A program made the translations under genes and the position numbers. Of a stretch of DNA of 64,000 nt, positions 25,079 to 35,820 are shown in pieces (position 1 is the first letter of the stretch; every line of letters starts with the position of its first letter). The stretch covers positions 354 through 64,353 of the forward strand of contig JADGJC010000198.1 of assembly GCA_027596075.1 (NCBI GenBank), given 5' to 3'. This DNA comes from Rhizophlyctis rosea. Taxonomy: Eukaryota > Chytridiomycota > Chytridiomycetes > Rhizophlyctidales > Rhizophlyctidaceae. The notes under the pieces are model-generated. The model was not told the origin of the DNA. It saw nothing but the letters and a program-made list of their open reading frames with translations, and did no database searches.

Positions 25079-25249
25079 TTAGCATCTGTAGTTGCAGACC
25101 CTGTTGCAGTAGGAGACGGATTGACCAGATTGACGGCAGGCGGCAAGGCATGGGGAGCAGCAGGTGGAGCAGCCGGAGGCGGGCTCGGGGGCGGCGGTAA
25201 CGGCGGTGGCAGCGACCAGGACGGCGGCGAGGATGGTGAAGAACTTCAT
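25079..25249 (-). CDS. Small cysteine-rich secreted peptide, 56 residues
   Basis: Single-exon ORF, ATG at 25249-25247 and TAA at 25081-25079. Residues 1-19 form a textbook signal peptide (MKFF, then a hydrophobic core, AVTA, then APEP). The mature part of about 37 residues holds eight cysteines in the order C-x2-C-C-x2-C-x3-C-x9-C-x3-C-x3-C. The central C-x3-C-x9-C-x3-C arrangement resembles the disulfide-linked helical hairpin of alpha-hairpinin-like peptides; this is a spacing analogy, not proven homology. Eight cysteines fit four disulfides. A TATA-like CTATAAAAG sits 118 bases upstream. The product is probably an extracellular peptide such as an effector or antimicrobial; function unknown. 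It was missed by longest-ORF methods because it is below 60 codons. Confidence 0.75.
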   Translation of the reverse strand: MKFFTILAAVLVAATAVTAAPEPASGCSTCCSPCLAACRQSGQSVSYCNRVCNYRC

Positions 25250-25366
25250 GTTTGGCGAAATTGGTGGGATTTGGATTGAGGTGGCAGGATGGGACTCCAG
25301 TGAGATTCGAGACTGGAAGTGCGATGGTGGGGATGGTGAAGGGAGATGGCAGGAAGGAACTGTCTG

Positions 25367-25375
25367 CTTTTATAG
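25367..25375 (-). promoter_or_regulatory. TATA-like box of the secreted peptide gene
   Basis: Minus-strand CTATAAAAG, 118 bases upstream of the ATG at 25249. Confidence 0.45.
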
Positions 25376-26503
25376 GAAGGCTGATGGGTCAATGTTGTAC
25401 GGCTTCCTTTGCCTCAAGCAGCCTCAGATAAGAGTGGAGTAACTCTTACAACTTTGTGTCATTCTCGGTTTTGAACACCGCCTCGTGTGCATAACGTCCG
25501 ACATTGTGAAAACTTTAAGACGGTCTGCAACCAGTGAAGGAGACATCTGTTCCTGCATCTCCCTTCCTTCCGTTTCCACGGTTGTTCGTGGTGACCCATT
25601 TTGGTGTTCCCAGTAATTTCCTTCCCCCCCCCCCCCCCCCAACAACTCCTCCCACGGCGCAGCCGGCACAATGACTTTGCAACGGTATTAGTGACTGAAA
25701 TGAGCCGCACGAGGTATTGCTGCGGAATTCGGTGCATCGCCCATCGCCACACCTAGCGGACGTTTCAACCGCTTGGCGTTTGCAGTGGCTCCCGCAATGC
25801 CAGATGGGTTGATCATGTGATGGCCTTACTGGGGCTGGACTCTTTCAGTCAAAAGCCAACCCGCTCATAGTGACTGGGAGTGCTCTGTGGATTGGAGGGG
25901 GGGACCTTTCCTTCAAAGAGACATAGATGCTAAACAGCCGCCATATTGTCAGCGCGGCTGTTGAACACAAACGGGTCCACCATAACGCGTGGTGGCACAG
26001 CGCCTCAATGCGCAGGATGCTCAACCCCTCCGACGGAGGTGTTCTCATCTTGAACAGAAGCTCCACCAGTTTCCACGGGTACTTCGCATTGCTATTGTGG
26101 GGTTAAGGTTTCTCGATAACACGCACATTTCCCAAAAGTTGCAACCACTTTCGCCAAGCATAATGCCGCCCTGGTATCGTGCGACAAGCACGTGCGCTAA
26201 CGAGCTGTGCGGGGTCGGTCGTGTTTCCACATACCTCCACTCCAAGAAACTCCCTTGCAACTCTTTCACATAGATGTTTATCCCCACGAATACTTTCAAC
26301 AAAAGTTCAGGTCTGCACAGATTGCTATTCTCGTCTATCATGACACTTCATGATATCAACAAGCAATCGCTATGGCGAAATGCAAAAACTATACAAAACT
26401 GCAAAACCTAATCACTAAACAGACCCAATGCTGATCTACATACTCCAAACCATGCACTCCCTCACGCAGCACCAACTCTCTCAACCTTCCAAAGCTTCAG
26501 CGC
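25376..26503. other. Intergenic region with poly-C tract
   Basis: No gene supported. A run of about 16 C bases at 25626-25641 is the only striking feature and is a likely site of length error. Confidence 0.45.
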
Positions 26504-27839
26504 TCACCAATGCCCTCCTTCATCCCTCCTTTGCTCCCTGGCGCTCTTAAGCACAGCTGTCTCGAACTTCTGTTCCCTCCTATCATCCTTGTCTTCATCT
26601 TGGCTGCGCAACGCCCACCAGGACGCAGGCTGCTGAACAACGAGTCCTGCAGCTTGACTGATGTCGGTCATCGGGTCAATGTCTGCTTGCTCCTTCAAAG
26701 CCATCCAGAGCGGCCAAAAGGTTGGAGGGACGTCGCCTTGGAAGCTGCGCGCCGACGTAGGCGTCGGCTCGAGGTCGTCCGGGGCTTTGAGGTCGAGTTC
26801 TGCGGGGAAATTGATTTGGGAGAAGGGGATGGAGGGGTCTATCCGGGCCCAGCTGGTCTGGAATTGGTATACGAGATGAGATGTCTGGCGGTCCTGGCGG
26901 GAAGAGCATTCTCAGGCACATCATACCCGACAACGCCAAAAGAGTCCGTCGTGAATGATCCAATGGCGCCCTTCACCGAGGTCAGTGGCCATTTTGTCCA
27001 CAACCTCTTTCGCGGCGTCATGAGACTTGAAGAGGAAGTAGAAGTTGTGGGGCGAGTATTTGTACTGTATTGGAGTCGATCATTTGCTCATTGAGACAAC
27101 AATGACGACACACATAACCCAAGCGTCATACCTTGAAGCTCAGAACATCCAAGTCCCCACTCGGGATCTGCCAGCAGTCCTGAATGGCACGCGCCATTCG
27201 TGCCGTATCCAACCTGTCCGGCTTGAACCCTCGGGTCGCCCATCCGTCCTCTTCCTTATCCCATTCACGAATAGGAAGCTTTCCATTGAAAATATCCGTC
27301 AGCCTGTCGGTGAAATCGGCGTCGACCGGTCGTACGTGACAGTTTCCGATGTAAATGTTTCCCTCGCGGTCGCCGCGGATGCCCAACCGATTGTACTTTG
27401 CGTGGTATTTGTCTTCATCCTCGTGATAGACGTACTCGAACGGGATTTTACTTTCCCTGAATCGGTGGTCCTTTCTGTCGTTGCTGAACTTTGTGTAGGC
27501 CTGCTCGATTTTTACGGCGACTGTACGGTTGAGGACTGAAAGAAGGATAATAGGCTGTGAGACAAGACCATCAACCAAGTATCTTGCAACGATCACTATG
27601 ACACCGTCTCTGAACTTACTGCGAAATTTGCTTTCCCGCTGAAGCTCAACGTCAAACGTGGGCTGTACGTAAGGCCCGGTCTGCCAGGCACGAGTCGTCG
27701 TTCCCGCTGCGGACTCTAGCCGGAAAAGGACCCTTTTGCAGTTGATGGAACGCTGGGTGGTGGTAAGAGGGCGGACAGTGGGCTTGGTGGCAGAGAAATA
27801 AGATGAGATATTCGAGGCTTCCGTGCGCTTGTCGGCCAT
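26504..27839 (-). CDS. Paralogue C: unknown family, no zinc knuckles
   Basis: Third member of the family. ATG at 27839-27837 (MADKRTEASNISSYF), stop at 26506-26504. Exon 1 ends QRESKFR and splices in phase 1 to ILNRTVAVKIEQAYTKF. Compared with A and B, this second exon carries a large acidic/aromatic insertion (about 27130-27480, with EYVYHEDEDKYHAKYN and EWDKEEDGWATRG). The next exon has YKYSPHNFYFLFKSHDAAKE (about 27060), and after an intron comes TSWARIDPSIPFSQINFP (about 26850), FWPLWMALKEQADIDP, then AGLVVQQPASWWALRSQDED (about 26620) and a short charged tail ending GGHW. It stops where A and B continue into zinc knuckles. All three intron positions match A, B and D. Function unknown. 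Confidence 0.75.
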
Positions 27840-28520
27840 GATTGTAAACTTCAGCTTTGCTTTTGGTGATTTGTTGCTGGTAATGCTATGGTCTCTGTAA
27901 TAACGCAGAGGAAGAAGCGTGGTACGAAAAGGCAGCTGAAGAAACCAACGCACGACCTTTTCAGGTGTGTTTGCATGCTATTATCATGGACTCCAGATAA
28001 GACCTATGCCCGCCATCCCACCATCGTGGCATGGCATGTGATAACGACGTTGTGCGCATGACTGAGGCACGGTGCCCACCAGTGAGCATTTGTTTCCTAT
28101 GCGAAAGGCTGCCCCTCCATTCCCGCCTCCCGCACGCGTCTTCTGCGCCACACGAAAAGTGTGACACCCTCACAAATTTCGTTGCCAGCATATTCTATGG
28201 GGGTGAAAGTTGTGAAAGTTGTCGATGGTAGTCACTGGCTTGACATGTCCACAGCTTTCAAGTCCGTACAGTTTGACACACAAGGTGGTTGCTGCGATTA
28301 GATTGGGAAGACATTGAGGCCTTCCAACCAAATCCCTCGTACTCTCATATTCCTCATATCCGTATTGACTGAGAAGTGACATGGCAATTGACTACATCGC
28401 ATAACCCCCTTTAGCGATTCAAGATCATTCATTCGGAAAGCATTCGGCTGGTACTTGTCATCCCGAGTAGTATTCGATGGGCGTAAATGCCATGAATGAA
28501 ATAAACACCTCCTGCATCAG
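27840..28520. other. Intergenic region
   Basis: Upstream flank of paralogue C and of the divergent unknown gene. No named motif. Confidence 0.4.
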
Positions 28521-29111
28521 ACACCGGTGTCATAAGCGACCATTCCTCCCGCCCCGTCATCTCCAGCTACCTCGCTCAATCATTTGCCTACCCCTTAGGC
28601 AAAGCCCAATACCCAACTGGTCTCGCCTTCGAAAACCAAACCGCAATCCTGACATTGTCCCTTGCGACTAGCACCCGACGCCTTAAGGCCGAGCTTGTCT
28701 CCATCACAAGAAGCAGCCCTTGGGGACACTTATCGCCACCGGCGGGGTTATGGTAATCCCAACCAGCAGTTAGCGTCCCAAGTGAAGGAGAACTCGAACA
28801 ATCCCGCTGTTTTCGCCGACTTGCAAAAGCAGCAACGGATTGGGAAGGATGGGTATCCTTTTGGCAACCAGTTTCCGGCATTGTCGGTGCCGTGGTCAGG
28901 GAAGATCATTAGCCCATCGCTGAGCGTGCGGGAGAGTTTGGTTGCAAATTATACGGCTTTGGTAGCTGCGAATACGGTGGTTAAGGCGTCTATGGGGAGG
29001 TATGAGGTGAGGGTGTCGGCGGTAAGGCCGTGTGGAATCGTATGGGATGAGGGGGAGTATGAAGGTTGGGAGACGGAGCAGTTCGAGATTGGAGTGAGGA
29101 CTTTTGACTAG
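28521..29111 (+). CDS. Unrecognised gene, two coding segments in different frames
   Basis: Two plus-strand stretches look coding by third-position bias. The first, about 28521-28740, reads TGVISDHSSRPVISSYLAQS and AFENQTAILTLSLATSTRRL with mostly C-ending codons. The second, about 28760-29111, reads QKQQRIGKDGYPFGNQF through GYEVRV-like strands to TEQFEIGVRTFD with G/T-ending codons and TAG at the end. They are in different frames, so an intron or frameshift lies near 28700-28770; I could not place convincing splice sites, nor the start codon. An overlapping minus-strand ORF (28881-28588) has an ATG but poorer codon bias. No domain recognised. Confidence 0.4.
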
Positions 29112-29584
29112 GAGGACGAAGACGGGATCATTTCAAACGAAACTTGTGTTCAAAACTGACATGATGTCAATTGTCCGCAAAGTGTCCCGCCGACTGTGAT
29201 ATCGTCCCACTTGTCAAAGCGGAGAGCCTTCTTGAGTTCTTCAAACCTTGTAGGGAGCGATTTGAGAAAGTTCGAGGACAATGTAGGGTGGGTATGTGAT
29301 GGTGCGAGTTGCCTAGTTTGCCGTGATGAGTGGTCGACCGTGCGGTCAGTATGCAAATGCAGCACTTGATAGCGTCTGCAAATGCGATCCCCCTGCTACA
29401 TAAGAGGGAGCTGATGCATGGGTCAGTGTTAATTGAGTTGATCGCGTTCGGGACTGGCTAAGATTGCTAAATTTTCCTGGTGTGTTGTGTAAAAGCAGCA
29501 GAAATTGCTGCTATTGTAGGGAGTTACGGGGTTTCCAGATGTGGTTTCTTCATTTCGACTCCCAATTGCATAAAGGAGGATAAC

Positions 29585-29769
29585 GCCAACGTGGGCTCAC
29601 CAGCATGTAAATAAATCGCGAAGCAGGACTGTGTATTGTAACACTTGCCAGGTTCACACGCAAACAAAACCCATTAAAGCCAACGTGGGTTCACCAGCAT
29701 GTGAATAAGCTGTCGAAGCAGGGACTGTGTATTGTAACACTTGCCGGGCACACACGCAAACAAAACCTA
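29585..29769. repeat. Tandem direct repeat, two copies of about 90 bp
   Basis: Copies at about 29585-29673 and 29679-29769. Both begin GCCAACGTGGG, contain CACCAGCATGT, then GACTGTGTATTGTAACACTT, and end CACACGCAAACAAAACC. A few substitutions and small indels separate them. They lie just beyond the 3' end of paralogue D. Confidence 0.85.
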
Positions 29770-29886
29770 TCTGACACAGCTACATGCAAAACTACCACAG
29801 ACGTGCACGCCGCGCCTGAACTCTTTCTGATTCCCGCACCATTAGATTCCCAACAGGCATCGCAATGGCCTATCCTAGAACCATCA

Positions 29887-31214
29887 TCACGCGGACGCAG
29901 CATCAGAAACTTCATGCCCCACCGAATACTCAACTTTCCCTTTCACATCATCGCTACTCATAACCTTCGCCGCCGTCTCCTCTCCGTTCTTCGCCTCATC
30001 ACTTCCCATGACGTCACTTCCCTCCGTCACCGCCTCCAGTTCATCTCCTTTCCTTGCCTCATCACTTCCCTTGACGTCACTTCCCTCCACACCCACCGCC
30101 GCCCCATCCTCCTCCTCCACCTCAACTTTCTGCTCTGCTTCAACTTCTTCAACTTCCTCCACCAACCATCCAGGAAGATCCAACTCATCACGACGATCCG
30201 GCTTATCCTCATCTTGTGTCCGGATAGACCACCAACGCGTCGGCTGCGGAAAGACCATCCCATAGAGGCGCGTGATGTCCGCATCGCACGAGAGAACGAG
30301 GATTCTCTTCAAGGGCGCATACTCCGACGGCGTCAGAAGGGAGGCAAACAAGTCGATGTGAGGCGGGTAGCTGCTTGATCGGGATTCTCCGATTGAGGGA
30401 TCAATCCTGCCGAATGCGACCTGCGAGGTAAATGGATGAGGGAAAGGAATGGGTAGCGTGAATTGAAGTTGATGTTGTTACCATGATCTTGTACTCGTGA
30501 CCATCATGGAACACCCAATCAACGACGGGACGATCCCACGTTTGGTCCTTTTTGAAGACATGGAGAGCATCGTCGTGGGAAGCGTACAGGTAGAAGAAGC
30601 GCGAGATGGCCATTTTGTACTGTCATGAATGCCAAGGTCGAGCAAAGAAAATAGTTTGGGTGAGTTGAATCAATTTTTGTGAACAATACCAACAACTGCG
30701 CTATTCTGAAGGGACACTTTTTTCGCGAACTTATGCAATCAAGAGAAATTATGTGAAACGTACGCGAACGGAAAGGAGGGCACCTTTCTTCTTGGAGGCG
30801 GCATTGAACCTCCGCTTGATGGCGCGGGACATACGCACCCCGTCCAAGTGCGCGAGATCCAAATCCTTTGCCCTTTCCCCATCTTTGGGCTCCCACGCAG
30901 GAACCTCGAGCTTCCCGGCTTTGATCCTGTCAATGCGCTCCGTATACCGACCAATGACTTTGACTGTAACTGTGCGGTTCAAGACTGGAAAGAAGATGGG
31001 AAAAATTGGTCATTACATACGATTTTGATTTGACAATGACAGGGGACGTCTCCTTGTTGTACATACTCCTGATTTTGCGCGTGCGCGTGAGATTTGCGTC
31101 GTGTGTCGGGTCATCAGTTCCCAAAGTGCTGTATTTGTTTGAGACGAGGAGGTTTGCGGCGTTGGTTGGGGGAGCGTGAGTGTGTATTGTTGTGGGTTGC
31201 TGGTCAGACATCAT
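29887..31214 (-). CDS. Paralogue D: unknown family with acidic tail
   Basis: Fourth family member. ATG at 31214-31212 (MMSDQQPTTIHTHAPP), stop at 29889-29887. Exon 1 ends NLTRTRKIR and joins in phase 1 to ILNRTVTVKVIGRYTERI (about 30965). Then YKMAISRFFYLYASHDDALH (about 30605), VAFGRIDPSIGESR (about 30420), and PQPTRWWSIRTQDEDKPDRR (about 30225), which correspond block by block to A, B and C. The C-terminus is a Glu/Asp/Val-rich low-complexity segment with internally repeated GSDVKGSDEA / GSDVMGSDEA units, again without zinc knuckles. The RRFNAASKKKG segment in exon 2 is strongly basic. Role unknown; nuclear or RNA-associated activity is only a guess from charge and from the paralogues with knuckles. 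Confidence 0.75.
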
Positions 31215-32115
31215 GGAAGAGTTGAAGTGTTCGCCTGTTGCAAGGATGGAGAAGGGTGTGATGGAATATGTTACCTTGGACGAAACTCGGTCAGGGAGAG
31301 GATCATCATTCTTATTTATGTATTGCTGGTGGTCTGGCGGCTCAGCCTGGGACAATTTACCACAGACACGTGGACTGGACGCATCTGCTGATGTAGGTTA
31401 CCAGGTGAAGTTGACCGATGGAGACATGAGTACTGCTTGAAAACCACTGCGCGTCATGTCACAAGGTCCGGCACCCTGAGGAACGCCTTTGCCTGTCAAC
31501 ATTTGCGTTGAGCAAGCGACTTGACTCACTTTGAAACATTCCGCGCCACCAAGATACCCTCAAGGTTGCGCAGGGTACAGTAAGCAATGGCATCCATTGG
31601 CACGATGGTACCTCACATTGATCCTATGGGTATGGGTTGAATTTTGAGAAGGAGCATGTAATTTTGAGCAGAAGTCTACTACTGAAGTCAGTACTTGAAA
31701 TTGACTGTTGGAGGCAGGATGATGGATAGACCCATTGGGAAGTTTTGGATTGTTGACAGTGCTTCATGCTTGCAAGTGTAAGGTTGTCATTAAAATCCGG
31801 TGCCCACTGGAAATAGACCAAATGAGATTGCCGCACAGTCTCATTGGCTGATCAGCATGGAGTTCTCGCAAATCCAATAGGAGGAGAGTGCTTAGCATTC
31901 GATGGTATGAAACCAGGGTCCATTATGGAGATCGCAGCCCAACAGCACACTGAGCACAAGGACCCTGAGGCCCGTCTGTGCCGCTCGATTTGGCGCGCCA
32001 CAAAAGCCACCTGCTGCGGATTGAAGTTGGGTTGCATCCTGGCAGCTGCTCCTTTCCCTGTCCTTTCCCACATCTTCCCACGCTGTCCACCAACCCCCAA
32101 ACCCATCCGCCAAAA
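31215..32115. other. Divergent intergenic region
   Basis: 0.9 kb between the starts of paralogue D and SSL1. Short ORFs on both strands are unsupported. Confidence 0.45.
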
Positions 32116-33845
32116 ATGTCCACAAAACGCAAACAACCCCCCGCCGAAGATGTCGAAATCAACATCATGGACGACGACGACCACAACCAACTCCGCGGCG
32201 AATCAGGCCAAGGTTACGCCTGGGAAGAAGAATACAAACGGAGTTGGGACGTCCTGCAGGAAGATGAGCAGGGCAGTTTGCAGGGTGTTGTGGCGAGTTT
32301 GCAGCAGCAGATGAAGAGGCGGAGGTATGAGGCGTCTACTTCACTCACTGTTACACTTAGAACCGGACCATTCATAGTGTTGCGAATTACCCAGACTCCA
32401 CCGCGACGCCGCAACTGTCCAGCGCGGCATCATCCGCCACGTCTACCTCGGCATTGATATGTCCACCGCAATGGTCGAGCTGGACCTCAAACCCTCGCGA
32501 CTGGAATGCTCGCTGAACCTCGCGGAGCAGTTCATCAATGAGTATTTTGATCAGAACCCATTAAGTCAGTTGGGGGTGATTTTGACGAGGAATGGGTTGG
32601 CGGAGAAGATTACGGAGTTGAGTGGTGAGTTTGTGGACTTGGGTTTGGGATGGGTAGGCATTGATTGTATAGACTTGTAGGGAATCCTTCGGAGCATATT
32701 GAGGCGATTAGGAAGAAGGAGAATCGGTTACCGCAGGGGGAGCCGTCGTTGCAGAATATGTTGGAGTTGGCGAGGACGTCGTTACAGTATGTTTTTGTTG
32801 TAATTCATTGACATGCATAACCAGCATATCTTATAAGGCAACACTCCCAGTCACGTCCCATCACACGGATCACGAGAAGTCCTTGTCCTCTACGGCGCTC
32901 TGACAACCTGCGATCCAGGCAACATCCTCGATACGATATCCCTTCTGAAACAAGATACAATCCGCGTCTCGATGATTGGCCTGTCAGCAGAGGTGCAGAT
33001 TTGTCGAACGATATGTAAAGAGACGAATGGTGTGTGGGACGACGACTACAGGATTGTTGGAACAAGTGTGGTTGTAACCCCTTGCTCTATTATTAGGAAC
33101 ATATGGTGTAGTCATCAACGAATCACACTACAAAGACCTCCTCTTCGAAAACGTGCCCCCACCTCCCTTGGCAGTAGCAAAGAACAACTCCAACCTAATC
33201 AAAATGGGTTTCCCCGTTAGCAAGATCTTTGACTCTCCGGTTTTATGTGCTTGGTAGGTCGTCACCGCCTGTAGCTTCAGAAGGGGAAACGATTGACGAA
33301 AACATTGCTTTCTGTCTGTCTAGTCACGCGAAACTAGTGAGAAGAGGCTATGTCTGCCCGCAATGCAAAGCGACGGTCTGTGACATTCCGACAGACTGTC
33401 CTGTATGTAATTTGACGATGGTGTCAAGTCCGTTGTTGGCACGGTCGTATCATCATCTGTTCCCGGTGGAGAATTTCAAGGAGGTGACTTGGTCTAGGTA
33501 CGAAATCGTTCATCGTATTTTGTATCTTGTGACGAATTTTGGATCCCCGCGCGTAATCGTCTTTGCTCCAACAACATCTTTTTCCTTTTGCACATCAGTA
33601 TAACATCCCCCGGCCACTGCTTCTCATGCCAGCAAGCCTTCCCATCGGCACCGGCCGCGCCGGGACGGAGAGTCTCATCTGCAGGGGGATCGAAAGGGAC
33701 GGGGGGTGGGGCCGGGGGAGGAGGAGGAGGGGCGACGGAGATGGGGAGTTCGCGGTATGCATGTCCGAGATGTCATCAGCAGTATTGTTTGGACTGTGAT
33801 ATTTTCATCCACGATGTGTTGCATAATTGTCCGCGGTGTGTTTGA
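32116..33845 (+). CDS. SSL1: TFIIH core subunit SSL1 / GTF2H2 (p44)
   Basis: Subunit of transcription/repair factor TFIIH that stimulates the XPD helicase. ATG at 32116 (MSTKRKQPPAEDVEIN). An acidic N-terminus with GYAWEEEYKRSWD leads into the vWA-like domain over several exons: GIIRHVYLGIDMSTAM (about 32435), FINEYFDQNPLSQLGVI, GNPSEHIEAIRKK (about 32690), SREVLVLYGALTTCDPGN (about 32870), VSMIGLSAEVQICR and GVVINESHYKDLLF (about 33120). The C-terminal part has a Cys4 motif (YVCPQCKATVCDIPTDCPVC, about 33350), then YHHLFPVENFKEV, and a RING-like C4C4 zinc domain ending YCLDCDIFIHDVLHNCPRC. A Gly/Ser-rich loop (about 33660-33740) interrupts the RING-like domain. Order and motifs match the family throughout. 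Confidence 0.93.
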
Positions 33846-34371
33846 GAACGGGTTCGCATGGTGGGGGGCCGTTGGCGAATGAAGAAAAAGAGGGTGTCTA
33901 TGTATATAATGTAAATAGGGCATTTTGACGGGTTGTACATTTCAAACTCTCACGTCGTAAGGAAAATCAAGCGACGAGTTTTATCGAAACTACTGTTTTT
34001 ATGTGCAGAAAACCTTAATTAAAACAAATGAACAAACGAATATTGCGGCCCCCTCCTCCGAAGTATAAATTTCCCTCCCATGAATATGGTACATCCTTGT
34101 TAAGCTATCGTACAAAGCATATGCAGCAATGCATATTTTCTCGCCTGGAGATTTACCGATTACCGACTGCAATTTTCGCCCCTCCCGTGATCGACTGCTG
34201 TGGATATATACCGTGCCGACTGAATTCCCTCGATTCCACTCCCTCCGTACCCCGCCCAATCCCACACTACCGCATCCCCTGCTCCCAACAACCCCACACG
34301 ACCCCACACAACCCATCCGCCATCCACGAAAACCACCACCGCAACCACCACCATCGCCGCTGTCGCCACGC
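33846..34371. other. Convergent intergenic region
   Basis: 3' flanks of SSL1 (+) and CK2 beta (-). ORFs here are C- or G-rich artefacts. Confidence 0.5.
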
Positions 34372-35040
34372 CTACTCCTCCGTCTTGACACCTTGCAACC
34401 TCCCCTGCTGCTCCTTCCTCAACTCATCCTGCTTCCTCATCTCCCTCGCCGTCTGATGAATCCTAAACCCAAAGATCTTCGGCACATACCGCGTCGCCCC
34501 CTTCTGTGGCACCAAATTCGAATAACTCTGAAAGAACAAATGCGGAAACGTCGTCCCAAAATACGCCCCATCAATCCCATTATGCCGTCTACTAGGCGGC
34601 GTGTACACGTCTTCACATCGCGGGCAGAAAAGCTTTACTGCTTTCTGTTTCGGGGTGTCGAGGAGTCCGACGGGCATGACGGGTTGGTTTTCGCATAGGA
34701 CGCGTGGGCAGCGACCGAAATCTGCATGACGGTACTTTTCCTGCATTTTTGCGAGGCCGCGAGCGGTTATGATGAATCGAGCGTGGATGAGGCCGTATAG
34801 GTGGCGAGCGGCGGATTCGACTTCTGTTCGTGTTTCGTTGTCTAGGTCGTCTTCTAGGGCGTCGGTTATTAGGTCGAATGCCAGGGAGTAGTTGGGAACT
34901 TCGGTGTTTAGGCCGGTGAGGTTGAAGCGGTCCATTATGTAGTCTTCGTCTACTTCGCAGAAAAATTCGTTGCCTTTTAAGGAGAGGAACCATTCTATCC
35001 AGTAGGCGGTTGATTCGGCGGAGTCGGATGAGGCGGACAT
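34372..35040 (-). CDS. Casein kinase 2 regulatory beta subunit
   Basis: Regulatory subunit that dimerises and recruits the catalytic alpha subunit of protein kinase CK2. It appears intronless: ATG at 35040-35038, stop at 34372, 222 residues. The N-terminus has WIEWFLSLKGNEFFCEVDED and the acidic loop. The zinc-finger dimerisation region is complete, CPRVLCENQPVMPVGL...CPRCEDVY with all four cysteines, and the family-diagnostic GIDGAYFGTTFPHLFF follows. The C-terminus is Lys/Gln/Glu-rich. Length and order are typical of fungal and animal CK2 beta. Confidence 0.97.
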   Translation of the reverse strand: MSASSDSAESTAYWIEWFLSLKGNEFFCEVDEDYIMDRFNLTGLNTEVPNYSLAFDLITDALEDDLDNETRTEVESAARHLYGLIHARFIITARGLAKMQEKYRHADFGRCPRVLCENQPVMPVGLLDTPKQKAVKLFCPRCEDVYTPPSRRHNGIDGAYFGTTFPHLFFQSYSNLVPQKGATRYVPKIFGFRIHQTAREMRKQDELRKEQQGRLQGVKTEE

Positions 35041-35123
35041 TGCGTCCTTTTGTGAGGGGGGGTTGTGGGTTAGTATGAGTTATGGGGTTTGGAGGAGTGT
35101 CGGCCCATAAGAGTCACAACGTA

Positions 35124-35252
35124 TTATTTTCCACGTACTTCTTCGTTGTACATATCCTGATTGGAGCCCGTTCCGCCGGTTGTGTGTTGGTCTGCGTCGT
35201 CGGTCGCAAGCCGCGAAAGCGCGGTTATGAGTGAGGTGAATGCGTTCAGTCT
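35124..35252 (-). CDS. Possible last exon of a small unidentified gene
   Basis: Minus-strand open stretch reads RLNAFTSLITALSRLATDD, then DQHTTGGTGSNQDMYNEEV and stops at 35126-35124. A good acceptor (TTTGACAG) precedes it, and a donor-like GTGAGT lies about 60 bases upstream after a short segment. It looks helical and coding, but I cannot place a start codon or a family. It could instead be part of the CK2 beta 5' leader. Confidence 0.3.
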   Translation of the reverse strand, partial: RLNAFTSLITALSRLATDDADQHTTGGTGSNQDMYNEEVRGK

Positions 35253-35820
35253 CTGTCAAAAGAGTTGAGTCACCGCCCTCTGTTCAGACTTTTCAGCGAT
35301 GCAGACTCACGAGAGTATGGATAGTGTTACACTAGTTGCCAAATGATGGATAGTGGCGTGCTCGGTAAGGCTGACGGGTTGTTGTGTATAGTCGTGGGAA
35401 AGTTGATGCAGGTTGATGGAAGGAAGTCACTGGATTGAGTATCATGAGTGATGGTATGATTTGAAGGCAAAAACCGACCAGCTCCGATGTCTGAGGCTTG
35501 GATGGGGCTGATAGGGGTGGCTTGCTTGTCTCTTATCCATATTGGGAAGTATGTGGACAGGTGGCTGGTTGGGTTGGATGGTTCCCAAGATTGAAGGGTC
35601 TACATTGCATCGTTCTGCTTCATTCGGGTATACACATCGCTTGCACTTCGCACTATATGCGCACCCCTATCGCATAGGAAAAGGATAGCGAGGAGAGAAG
35701 TCTCTACAGCCGTTAGTAGCATCCTTTGAGCTTGGTGGGTTTGCGGGGTGGAAACCCCGGCGACATTCGGATTGAGAGGTGCACACACAGATAGGACACG
35801 TCGAACACGTCCCCGACGTC
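35253..35820. other. Intergenic region upstream of ELMO gene
   Basis: No supported gene. Includes the ELMO upstream flank. Confidence 0.45.

Noticed and set aside
25626..25641. Poly-C tract as a regulatory element
   Set aside because: A homopolymer with no conserved context, likely replication slippage or sequencing error.
29585..29769. Start of a CRISPR or LTR pair
   Set aside because: Only two directly adjacent copies, no spacer set, no terminal TG..CA or internal retroelement genes.
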